Assembly (NCBI GenBank): GCA_026002265.1
Contig: BOBG01000032.1
Span: forward strand, 1-19,778
DNA length: 19,778 bases
Source of the DNA: Spirochaetia bacterium
GTDB lineage: Bacteria; Spirochaetota; Spirochaetia; Treponematales; Breznakiellaceae
Reading direction: 5' to 3'
Shown here: piece by piece, positions 14,129 to 19,778 of the stretch
How the letters are laid out: every line of letters begins with the position of its first letter
Position numbering within the stretch: the stretch's first letter is position 1
Translations under genes and position numbers: made by a program
The notes under the pieces: generated by a model
What the model was told of the DNA's origin: nothing
Databases searched by the model: none
Seen by the model: the letters and a program-made list of their open reading frames with translations, nothing else

Positions 14129-15559
14129 CTATTTTCCAACCAATGCTGCTGCACCCTGGCCGGAACTGTTGATATAACGAAAGGTTTGGTAGAGCATATC
14201 GGCTGCACTCAGCCCGAACAGTATCCACGCGCCGATACTCGTGTAGGTAAGCGCCGGATTCTTCGCAACGGATCCGGGAAAGAGATTCCCTGCGGTAGCC
14301 TGGGCGCTGGAGAGTCCGTTGATAAAAAAGGCAACCGGCAAGGCAAACCAAAAGCGTCCAAAGGAGTTGTAAAATTTCCGGCGGCGCAGTTCAAGGTCGT
14401 CCTTGGGAGAAGCAGAGGGAATCCGGAGCGGCAAAACCATGGAATCAGTTGCCGGTGGATTCGTACCATCAAATACAACCGCGGTCTGTCTGCCGTCCAG
14501 CCGTTCAAAATACAAATATTCGTACTGACCTTGGGGAAGCGTTAGGCTTAGGGGAGTTTCCCCGCTGTACCGGCTTCCGTCGTAAACCTGCGCTGGTGCT
14601 GCCGTTTGAAAGGTAAAGTTGAACGTGTCCTGCGGCCGGAGATCAAGTGAAAGTGCGGAGAGTTGATCCGGAAATAGATCAAGCGTCACATTTTGCGTTT
14701 CATATCCGGGTGCGCTCACTTCAACAGCAACCGGCCCGGCCGGAAGATCCTGTTCAAGACCGGATTCAGTCAGGACTCCATTAACAGCAATGGTCGCGTC
14801 AGCAGGCGTGCTGCGGACAATTAAACCGGCCGGCGATTCTCCGGAAAGTTCTGCAATCAAGGGAATCGAAAGCTCATGAGATGCCTCAGCGACATCTTCT
14901 GCCGAAAACACAATCCGGTCCTCATATACAAAAGCACCGATCCCAAGAATCCACAGCCGGACAGTCAACACAAATCGTCCCTGCAATGGGCGGATGGTTC
15001 CGGTGAGCAGTGCATCGGCTTTGTGAGTTGTACAGAAATTCGCCTCGTCACCAGATCGGGGCGGGTCCGGAAAAGTGCCTTCAAGATTACCCGGTGCAAG
15101 GTGAAACGCGGGCCGGGCTTCGACCCGGATCGGATCCCTGTCTACTTTTTTTAAAGCTTGCTCCAAATCTGTAAGTGCGCTTTCCATCTCCTTGAGATCC
15201 CGCCGATACTGCCATTCCGGCTTTCCTTCAAAGATCAGTTGATCGCGAGCTTGGCGTTTTTGGACGATTGCTTGTGAAGCCGCGCTCCGCGCGCTTGACC
15301 GGGCAGCACTTTGATAAAAGGCAAATTCCTGCGAGGGACGGATCCGGTGGGGAATCCGGTTTAGCGGCTGTACGAGATTCCGTGCCGCGAGGTAGCCGAT
15401 TCCCTGATCCGCGGTCGGCAGTGCCGACACATCAAAAGCCGTGATGCACAATATCCACTCGGTACTGACCGGAGTTTGTGTCTTCGTTTCCGGTTTTGAT
15501 CCGGCACAAACGTGAGTACTGATGCACAGCGCACAAAAAATACCGGCAAGACAGCGCAT
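14129..15559 (-). CDS. Secreted PEGA-domain protein, probably membrane-anchored
   Basis: The 476-residue protein begins MRCLAGIFCALCISTHVCAGS, a signal peptide (possibly a lipoprotein-like cysteine near its end). A helical, Ala/Arg-rich region (about 80-155) is followed by a beta domain and a PEGA-type repeat near residues 245-310: GLIVRSTPADATIAVNGV, DLPAGPVAVEVSAPGYETQNVTLDL. A second, less regular repeat follows (YSGETPLSLTLPQGQYEYLYF). The C-terminal part (about 390-470) has hydrophobic helices. PEGA proteins are envelope-associated and common in spirochaetes; exact roles are unknown. Its ATG follows the PilZ gene stop by one base (TAA-T-ATG), so translation is coupled. The frame is open to 15598, but the signal peptide fixes the start. 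Confidence 0.8.
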   Translation of the reverse strand: MRCLAGIFCALCISTHVCAGSKPETKTQTPVSTEWILCITAFDVSALPTADQGIGYLAARNLVQPLNRIPHRIRPSQEFAFYQSAARSSARSAASQAIVQKRQARDQLIFEGKPEWQYRRDLKEMESALTDLEQALKKVDRDPIRVEARPAFHLAPGNLEGTFPDPPRSGDEANFCTTHKADALLTGTIRPLQGRFVLTVRLWILGIGAFVYEDRIVFSAEDVAEASHELSIPLIAELSGESPAGLIVRSTPADATIAVNGVLTESGLEQDLPAGPVAVEVSAPGYETQNVTLDLFPDQLSALSLDLRPQDTFNFTFQTAAPAQVYDGSRYSGETPLSLTLPQGQYEYLYFERLDGRQTAVVFDGTNPPATDSMVLPLRIPSASPKDDLELRRRKFYNSFGRFWFALPVAFFINGLSSAQATAGNLFPGSVAKNPALTYTSIGAWILFGLSAADMLYQTFRYINSSGQGAAALVGK

Positions 15560-15560
15560 A

Positions 15561-15953
15561 TTAACTCTGCTGTGTCGCGCGCCAACTGAGATAATCAACG
15601 TAACGCTGAAAATATTTTCCGGAGGGCGACTCTAGAATCGCAAAACCGATTTGGCACGAATAATCAGTCGCTCGGATCCACCGAACCTCGGCCGGAATAT
15701 CGAATTCCTTGATTTTTGAAGCCGGTTCCGGCTGAATAGTAATAACACATGTCGTACCGGGGGTAGCAGTCACTTGCACCGTAGATTCGAGATGACAGCC
15801 AGTGATACTAATATCTTTTAACACTGCCTCGCCCTCAAAATATTCCGGAATATAGGCCCGAGCATTGGTAGGGTGCTGGGCGCCTTTCATAAAGACATGG
15901 GCGCTAGTGTTGTACCGGGTACTTTTCCGTCTTTCAATCACATCATTGAGCAT
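15561..15953 (-). CDS. PilZ-domain c-di-GMP-binding protein
   Basis: The 130-residue protein is a stand-alone PilZ domain, a receptor for cyclic di-GMP. Both ligand motifs are intact: RxxxR as R9-K-S-T-R13 in IERRKSTRYN, and D/NxSxxG as D47-I-S49-I-T-G52 in LKDISITGCHLES. A typical late strand, RWIRATDYSCQIGFAIL, follows. It is the first gene of the operon with the PEGA protein, ftsY and the secreted protein, so the operon's head may link second-messenger status to envelope functions (inference). The promoter TGG-TAGTAT ends 6 nt before the ATG and there is no ribosome-binding site, so the mRNA is probably leaderless. Confidence 0.88.
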   Translation of the reverse strand: MLNDVIERRKSTRYNTSAHVFMKGAQHPTNARAYIPEYFEGEAVLKDISITGCHLESTVQVTATPGTTCVITIQPEPASKIKEFDIPAEVRWIRATDYSCQIGFAILESPSGKYFQRYVDYLSWRATQQS

Positions 15954-15959
15954 GAAATT

Positions 15960-15989
15960 ATACTACCAGAGAATAGCCCTAAAGATCAA
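15960..15989 (-). promoter_or_regulatory. Promoter of the pilZ-PEGA-ftsY operon, leaderless geometry
   Basis: On the minus strand TTGATC (complement of 15984-15989), 18 bp, and TAGTAT (complement of 15960-15965) with TGG directly before it form an extended -10 promoter. Exactly six bases separate TAGTAT from the ATG. An overlapping TATAAT would place the start inside the ATG and is less likely. Confidence 0.6.
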
Positions 15990-16007
15990 GTATGTGAATT
16001 AGCTCGG

Positions 16008-16036
16008 TTGACCATTGGTACTTGATTTTGTACAAT
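16008..16036 (+). promoter_or_regulatory. Promoter of the 16043 gene and rluD, leaderless geometry
   Basis: TTGACC (16008-16013), a 17-bp spacer and TACAAT (16031-16036) are followed by six bases (TAAAAC) and the ATG at 16043. No ribosome-binding site is present, so transcription should start at the A of the start codon. It is divergent from the pilZ promoter. Confidence 0.7.
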
Positions 16037-16042
16037 TAAAAC

Positions 16043-16432
16043 ATGAAAGTAGGTCCGGTTTTTTTTATACTATTGTTGTGTACATTTGGATCTGTCGGCT
16101 TGTGTGCGCAGGAGAAGCCGGCTCTGAATCCGCTCCGGCGCGGTGAAATCGTAGCCTTCGGGACACTGCCCTTTACCATTTTTCTCGCTACATTTGCAGT
16201 GGATACAACACGTTACATGAGTCACAATTTTGATAGCCGGTATGCGCCGTGGCCATTCAAAGGTGCAGGCGCTTTTGATATGAGCGACACCGAAAAAGGA
16301 ATCGCACTCGGTGTTGCAGTCGGTACTTCGGTGATCATCGCACTCATTGATTATTTTATCGTCAAAAAAAAGACGCGTACGCCCCAACGAGATGCCCCGC
16401 GAATCGAGCGGAGTCCGCGGAGTTATTTCTAA
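16043..16432 (+). CDS. Small membrane protein of unknown function, coupled to rluD
   Basis: The 129-residue protein has an N-terminal signal or anchor (MKVGPVFFILLLCTFGSVGLCAQE, likely cleavage near residue 22), a hydrophobic stretch near 36-52 and a membrane helix near 88-107 (GIALGVAVGTSVIIALIDYFIV), then a basic tail. No known domain was recognised. Its stop overlaps the start of the pseudouridine synthase gene (TAATG), so the two are co-translated. It appears to be translated from a leaderless mRNA. It may be a spirochaete-specific conserved gene, but that is an inference from context only. Confidence 0.75.
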   Translation: MKVGPVFFILLLCTFGSVGLCAQEKPALNPLRRGEIVAFGTLPFTIFLATFAVDTTRYMSHNFDSRYAPWPFKGAGAFDMSDTEKGIALGVAVGTSVIIALIDYFIVKKKTRTPQRDAPRIERSPRSYF

Positions 16433-17355
16433 TGCCGTCATGCTCCGGTATCATTCACGAGGATATTGAGCTGCCTCTCCGGCTTGACCGTTATATTGCG
16501 GAACATCTCAAGCTGATGACTCGCTCTCAAGTTAAAACAGTGGAGTTGCAGGCTGTTGTTAATGGAAAATCGGTTAAAAATTCCAGACCGGTGCTCAAAG
16601 GCGATCACTTTGATCTAAAATGGAAGGAAACGGGACCGAGTACCCTGGTTCCGGAAGATCTGACTCTGGACGTTTTGTACGAAGATTCGCATGTCATTGT
16701 CATCAACAAACAGCAGGGAATGGTGGTGCATCCGGCGCCGGGAAACCGGAGCGGTACTGTGGCCAATGCCCTTTTGTACCGGCGCTGCGGCGGGGTACCC
16801 GGTGAGGCGTCCCGTCCGGGAATCGTTCACCGGCTTGATAAAGATACTTCCGGCGTGCTGATCGCTGCCTACGATGCTGACACACTGTTGTTTTTGACAC
16901 AACAATTTAGCGAGCGTTTTGTCCGGAAATATTATCTTGCGGTTGTGTATGGAAAGCCTCGCGAGGAAAAAGGCAGAATCGAAACCCTGATCGCACGGGA
17001 TCCTCATGACCGGAAACGTTTTGCTGTACGGCCGGATGCCGGTAAATATGCGCTCACAGAGTACCGGATCCTCCAGACCCGTGGGGATCACTCCCTCCTC
17101 CTCCTCCAGCCGAAAACGGGACGTACGCACCAAATCCGGGTTCATCTGCGGCATATCGGTCACCCGATTCTCGGAGATCCGTTGTACGGAAAACCGGATC
17201 CGGACTATACTCTCATGTTGCATGCTTTGAGTCTTTCGCTCCGGATCCCCGGCGCTGACTCCATGCACACATTCCATGCACCGGCACCGGATCGTTTTAA
17301 GGCTTTTCTCGCCGGTGAAATTGATTGCATAATCGGATCTGCCGGAATCTTTTGA
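16432..17355 (+). CDS. RluD-family 23S rRNA pseudouridine synthase
   Basis: The 307-residue enzyme isomerises uridine to pseudouridine, most likely in 23S rRNA. An S4 RNA-binding domain occupies about residues 14-75 (LRLDRYIAEHLKLMTRSQVKTV, with VVNGKSVK). The catalytic domain carries the RluA/RluD motif HRLDKDTSG near residue 132 with the catalytic aspartate, followed by the KTGRTHQIRVHLRHIGHPILGDPLYG block near residues 225-250. The S4 domain favours RluD (or RluC) over RluA. It overlaps the upstream membrane protein gene by one base (TAATG); GGAG about 10 nt upstream may help initiation. Length is normal for the family. The exact rRNA target cannot be read from the sequence. Confidence 0.93.
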   Translation: MPSCSGIIHEDIELPLRLDRYIAEHLKLMTRSQVKTVELQAVVNGKSVKNSRPVLKGDHFDLKWKETGPSTLVPEDLTLDVLYEDSHVIVINKQQGMVVHPAPGNRSGTVANALLYRRCGGVPGEASRPGIVHRLDKDTSGVLIAAYDADTLLFLTQQFSERFVRKYYLAVVYGKPREEKGRIETLIARDPHDRKRFAVRPDAGKYALTEYRILQTRGDHSLLLLQPKTGRTHQIRVHLRHIGHPILGDPLYGKPDPDYTLMLHALSLSLRIPGADSMHTFHAPAPDRFKAFLAGEIDCIIGSAGIF

Positions 17356-17408
17356 AATTGCTGTTGGCACATGGAGCTATACAATTATTTCTCATGTGAA
17401 GTCCCAAT

Positions 17409-17431
17409 CTGTATCATACAGGCAATTTTTT
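17409..17431 (+). terminator. Weak terminator candidate after rluD
   Basis: CTGTA-TCA-TACAG (17409-17421) is followed by GCAA and six T residues (17426-17431). The stem is only 5 bp, so this is tentative, but it is in the expected position about 55 nt after the rluD stop. Confidence 0.35.
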
Positions 17432-17508
17432 ATCGGTACGATCAGATGTACCGCTTACCGCCACTAAACCCCCATTCGAAATTTTTTTGAAATTTTTTCA
17501 AAAAACGC

Positions 17509-17537
17509 TTGACTAAGTTTAGGCGCTTTGGTATAGT
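17509..17537 (+). promoter_or_regulatory. Strong sigma-70-type promoter in the rluD-LRR intergenic region
   Basis: TTGACT (17509-17514), a 17-bp spacer and TATAGT (17532-17537) preceded by TGG form a near-ideal promoter. A/T tracts at 17480-17506, able to form a T6GAAA/TTTCAAAAAA palindrome, abut the -35 like an UP element. The context CGCTTGAC is shared with the metal operon promoter. It would drive an RNA through the 41-bp repeats and hairpins towards the LRR gene. Confidence 0.65.
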
Positions 17538-17540
17538 AAA

Positions 17541-17622
17541 TTTGACATTGCAATGTTTTTCTTAATTAAAAGCAAAGACCATTTGACATTGCAATATTGC
17601 TTTTTATTAAAAGCAAAGAAAA
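17541..17622 (+). repeat. Two 41-bp direct repeats, each with promoter-like spacing
   Basis: Copies at 17541-17581 and 17582-17622 begin TTTGACATTGCAAT and share ATTAAAAGCAAAGA, with about five differences between. Each has TTGACA and, exactly 17 bp on, ATTAAA. Copy 2 also contains the palindrome GCAATATTGC and a hairpin TTGCTTTT-TATT-AAAAGCAA. They could be extra promoters or repressor sites. Confidence 0.7.
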
Positions 17623-17643
17623 TTTATATCAGGGGGTTGTGTT

Positions 17644-17832
17644 ATGAATGTTAAAATGCCCCGCAAAAACTGTGCCAATCCTGTAGTACCCTCAAAAAGA
17701 GAGTACTACATAAAGATTTTATGTTCTCTCTTTCTCCTTTCTTTTTTTCAAAAATTTTTTTTTCCTCAAATACGCACCGGCAGTCATCTGTTTTTGACAT
17801 TTTTCGATTTGCTCAGGGTAAATGGTCAATGA
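17644..17832 (+). CDS. Doubtful small ORF (62 aa), hydrophobic, possibly leader peptide
   Basis: The ORF begins MNVKMPRKNCANPVV, has a basic start and a Phe/Leu-rich stretch (KILCSLFLLSFFQKFFF) that could span a membrane, and ends VNGQ. A G-rich CAGGGGG lies about 8 nt upstream of the ATG, acceptable as a ribosome-binding site. It is the first ORF after the strong promoter at 17509. Against it: an 8+3-bp hairpin (17682-17710) cuts across its codons, the hydrophobicity follows from poly-T DNA, and no family is recognisable. It may instead be part of a structured leader RNA. Confidence 0.25.
   Translation: MNVKMPRKNCANPVVPSKREYYIKILCSLFLLSFFQKFFFPQIRTGSHLFLTFFDLLRVNGQ
17682..17710 (+). promoter_or_regulatory. 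Strong hairpin in the putative leader RNA
   Basis: TGTAGTAC (17682-17689) pairs with GTACTACA (17703-17710); after one C/A mismatch, CTC pairs with GAG around an AAAAA loop. No T-tract follows, so it is not a simple terminator. It lies inside the doubtful small ORF. Confidence 0.5.
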
Positions 17833-17923
17833 CCGGCTCGTTCCCTGATCCGGCTGGTGAGTATTGTGGAATTATGCCGGCGATTCGATGGAGTCAGTAA
17901 CCGGAAAGGAAAAACGTAAAATC

Positions 17924-17945
17924 CTCTGGCTTACCAGAGTAAGCC
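17924..17945 (+). promoter_or_regulatory. Two mutually exclusive hairpins upstream of the LRR gene
   Basis: CTCTGG-CTTA-CCAGAG (17924-17939) and GGCTTAC-CAGA-GTAAGCC (17928-17945) are both perfect stems but share bases 17928-17939, so only one can form at a time. A further hairpin, TTTCCC/GGGAAA (17970-17975 with 17984-17989), lies nearer the LRR gene. Such overlap is the pattern expected of a switch, though no ligand or protein can be named. Confidence 0.5.
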
Positions 17946-18027
17946 CTTTGGGGTAATTGAGTGTCTAATTTTCCCTAATATATGGGAAATTATTTATATA
18001 GGAAATTAATTTTTTGAGGAGAAAAAA

Positions 18028-19692
18028 ATGAAGAAATTTTTGTTGGTGCTTTCGCTAGTTAGTCTAGCGACTTTTACAGTCTGGGGACAGCCCGTTCCTG
18101 TTCCTGAGGGATTGAAGGATATGCCTGAGGAGGTGAAGAATAGCGTACCGTCCGAATTCAAATGGGTGCTAAATCTTTTCGACTGGTTGAATAGCAAAAT
18201 TAATACTTTACACGGCTTCGACGGTGAGGTTATTATAACTCCCAAAGGAGATGGTAATTTTATAGTCCGGATCACCGGTGATGGGATTCAAGGTGCAAAC
18301 GAGATTGTCATTGTTCGGTATCTGGGATCCGACAAATCATCTGGGGTTGCTGTTCCGAATCAACTTGGATACCAAGCACCAAATAAAGCAGTTGGTCCTG
18401 ACCACCCTGACTACCAAGGTCTGCCAAAATATACTGTTGTCGGTATTGACTACGCGGCTTTTGCTGATTTACAGCTCACTGGAGTTACTTTTCAGACGAC
18501 TCAGCTCCGGTTTATTGGAGAGGGGGCATTTGCTAATAATCGTTTAGCGAGTATCAATATTCCTTCGACTGTTACTGATCTAAGATCTAGTGCATTTTCA
18601 GGTAACCAGTTGACGAGTGTCAGAGTTCCGACAAGTATCTCTACTCTCAATTACGGAGTATTTTCTGATAATAAGCTAACCAGTGTTGATCTTGGTACCA
18701 TTACTTCTATTGGGCGCAACGCACTTGCTAATAATCAATTAAAATCGGTTACTATTCCAGAGACAGTTACTACTATTGAGGCTCGTGCGTTCTCTAATAA
18801 CCTCTTAACTAAAATTAATGAAAACAATAATATCACTCAGGGAGTTGTTAGCATTGGAAAGTATGCCTTTGCTGAAAACCAATTGCCGGGAATTATCATT
18901 CCCGACAGCGTTCAAAAGATTGAAGATGGTGCATTCTATGCCAATAAATTGACTGATGTCACGATTGGTAATGGAGTCACAGAGATTGGTTACAAGGCGT
19001 TCTCCGGTGATAAATTCCAGAACCCCGATGGGTCGTATAGAACCGGTAATACTGTGAAAAAGCTTATCCTCGGTAGCTCTATTCAAACCATTGGTACCAG
19101 CGCATTCGATAATAACGAGGAGTTAGCAGAGGTTACTCTTCCGGATAGTCTAACTATCATCGGGAATAGTGCATTTGCCGGCGACTATCTATCCGACATC
19201 GTAATTCCCAATAGTGTTAGAGATATTGGAGCTAGAGCGTTTGAAAAAAACAATCTGACAAGAGCAACCATTGGTACAAGCGTTCAAAAGATTGGAGCTA
19301 GTGCATTTGCCGGTACTGATCAAGGTGCTAATGGGCAAAAAAATCAGCTACCCAGTATTGTAATTCCTAGCAAGGTCCAGTCTATTGAAGATTCTGCATT
19401 CGCCAACAATCTGTTGGTTAATGTTGCTATTCCGGATAGTGTAGAAACTATTGGATCTAACACATTTGCACACAACCGGATAACTACAGTTTCGCTTGGA
19501 ACTGGAGTTACAACTATTGGAAATTCTGCGTTTCAGGACAATAAATTGACTCAGGTTGTTCTTGGAACCAAGGTCATGCGTATCGGAAGCCAGGCATTCG
19601 CGACTAATAATATAACCAGCGTCACTGTTCCGTCTTTTATTTCAGACGCAGGCAGTGCGTTTGATGCAACAACTGTAATAGTTTTGTACTAA
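18028..19692 (+). CDS. Secreted BspA-type leucine-rich repeat (LRR_5) protein
   Basis: The 554-residue protein has a signal peptide (MKKFLLVLSLVSLATFTVWG, cleavage near residue 20) and a non-repeat N-terminal region up to about residue 140. From there to about 545 come tandem 22-24-residue LRR_5 repeats of the form ...I.IP.SV..IG..AFA.N.LTS.... This is the BspA-like class known from Treponema and Bacteroidetes surface proteins that bind host or partner molecules; a surface or periplasmic role is inferred. It ends VIVLY with no LPXTG motif or recognisable sorting domain. GAGGAG lies 8 nt before the ATG. A long structured AT-rich region precedes it, and a strong terminator follows. CCGG is less dense than in neighbouring genes, hinting at different ancestry. 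Confidence 0.88.
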   Translation: MKKFLLVLSLVSLATFTVWGQPVPVPEGLKDMPEEVKNSVPSEFKWVLNLFDWLNSKINTLHGFDGEVIITPKGDGNFIVRITGDGIQGANEIVIVRYLGSDKSSGVAVPNQLGYQAPNKAVGPDHPDYQGLPKYTVVGIDYAAFADLQLTGVTFQTTQLRFIGEGAFANNRLASINIPSTVTDLRSSAFSGNQLTSVRVPTSISTLNYGVFSDNKLTSVDLGTITSIGRNALANNQLKSVTIPETVTTIEARAFSNNLLTKINENNNITQGVVSIGKYAFAENQLPGIIIPDSVQKIEDGAFYANKLTDVTIGNGVTEIGYKAFSGDKFQNPDGSYRTGNTVKKLILGSSIQTIGTSAFDNNEELAEVTLPDSLTIIGNSAFAGDYLSDIVIPNSVRDIGARAFEKNNLTRATIGTSVQKIGASAFAGTDQGANGQKNQLPSIVIPSKVQSIEDSAFANNLLVNVAIPDSVETIGSNTFAHNRITTVSLGTGVTTIGNSAFQDNKLTQVVLGTKVMRIGSQAFATNNITSVTVPSFISDAGSAFDATTVIVLY

Positions 19693-19713
19693 TCCGAAGT
19701 AGTTTATATTCAG

Positions 19714-19753
19714 ATGTCCTTCTCCGGGTTTCCGGTGGAGGGCATTTTTTTTT
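19714..19753 (+). terminator. Rho-independent terminator of the LRR gene
   Basis: A 14-bp stem (19714-19727 with 19732-19745; two G:U pairs and one mismatch) with a GTTT loop is followed by nine T residues. The position, 22 nt past the stop codon, fits a terminator for the LRR gene. Confidence 0.9.
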
Positions 19754-19778
19754 GCCGGTTATTCAACTATTTGTCGAA

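Noticed and set aside
14121..14351. Longer ftsY frame starting at 14351
   Set aside because: It overlaps the PEGA-domain gene by more than 200 bases and the extension has no FtsY-like acidic domain.
16615..17370. Long antisense open frame (251 codons) opposite the rluD-family gene
   Set aside because: Shadow of a conserved enzyme; the translation resembles no family and has no promoter or ribosome-binding site.
17541..17622. CRISPR array
   Set aside because: Only two contiguous repeats without spacers and no cas genes.
17912..17965. Possible c-di-GMP (GEMM) riboswitch upstream of the LRR gene, from the string ACGTAAAATCC and a later GGGGTAATTGA
   Set aside because: Resemblance to ACGCAAAGCC and GGGGTTACCGA is loose, the upstream GGGCAAACC element and the paired stems are not found, and spacing is wrong. 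Kept only as an unclassified structured leader.
17541..18027. Integron attC or attI site in the intergenic region
   Set aside because: No paired RYYYAAC/GTTRRRY core sites and no integrase gene in the window.

Overview
The window reads as a chromosomal segment of a bacterium most like a spirochaete (Treponema/Spirochaeta group). The support is indirect: a secreted BspA-type LRR_5 protein with a Treponema-like signal peptide, a PilZ / PEGA-domain / short ftsY run, a small membrane protein coupled to an RluD-type pseudouridine synthase, and a GldG-like ABC auxiliary protein. The genus cannot be fixed from sequence alone. CCGG tetramers are strikingly frequent through most of the window.

Layout. 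(1) 1-785: 5' part of ftsZ on the minus strand, cut by the window edge. (2) 1014-1553: a REP-associated tyrosine transposase (RAYT) bracketed by REP-like palindromes. It sits between ftsZ and a serS-gldG-like pair on the same strand (1698-4552). (3) 4636-4709: a CAU-anticodon tRNA on the plus strand with its own consensus promoter, followed by convergent mnmE (4778-6112). (4) 6220-7848: a more AT-rich minus-strand pair, an HU-like/DUF4469 DNA-binding-type protein and a YhfC-family intramembrane protease. (5) 8081-10224: a metal-resistance operon, an ArsR/SmtB-type sensor and a P1B-type Zn/Cd/Pb ATPase, behind a promoter overlaid by a 32-bp nested palindromic operator. (6) 10537-12254: three tandem, nearly identical copies of a retropepsin-like (clan AA) aspartic protease gene plus a truncated fourth repeat start. 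(7) 12251-15953, minus: a compact operon PilZ protein - PEGA-domain protein - ftsY - secreted protein of unknown function. (8) 16043-17355, plus: divergent small membrane protein and rluD-family gene. (9) 17356-18027: a long, AT-rich, structured intergenic region with a strong promoter, 41-bp direct repeats and several hairpins. (10) 18028-19692: a secreted LRR_5 (BspA-like) protein with a strong terminator.

Much of the window is housekeeping: cell division (FtsZ), translation and tRNA modification (SerS, tRNA, MnmE, RluD), protein targeting (FtsY) and c-di-GMP sensing (PilZ). Accessory blocks are the RAYT/REP element, the AT-rich pair, the metal operon, the protease array and the LRR protein. 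The most interesting features not explained by gene content are a recurring architecture in which a -10 hexamer ends exactly 6 nt before the ATG (serS, mnmE, pilZ-like gene, gene at 16043), implying leaderless mRNAs; the triplicated protease array with mosaic variation; REP palindromes that supply the stop codons of two genes; and the structured, repeat-bearing leader ahead of the LRR gene. No CRISPR array, rRNA or complete prophage was seen.
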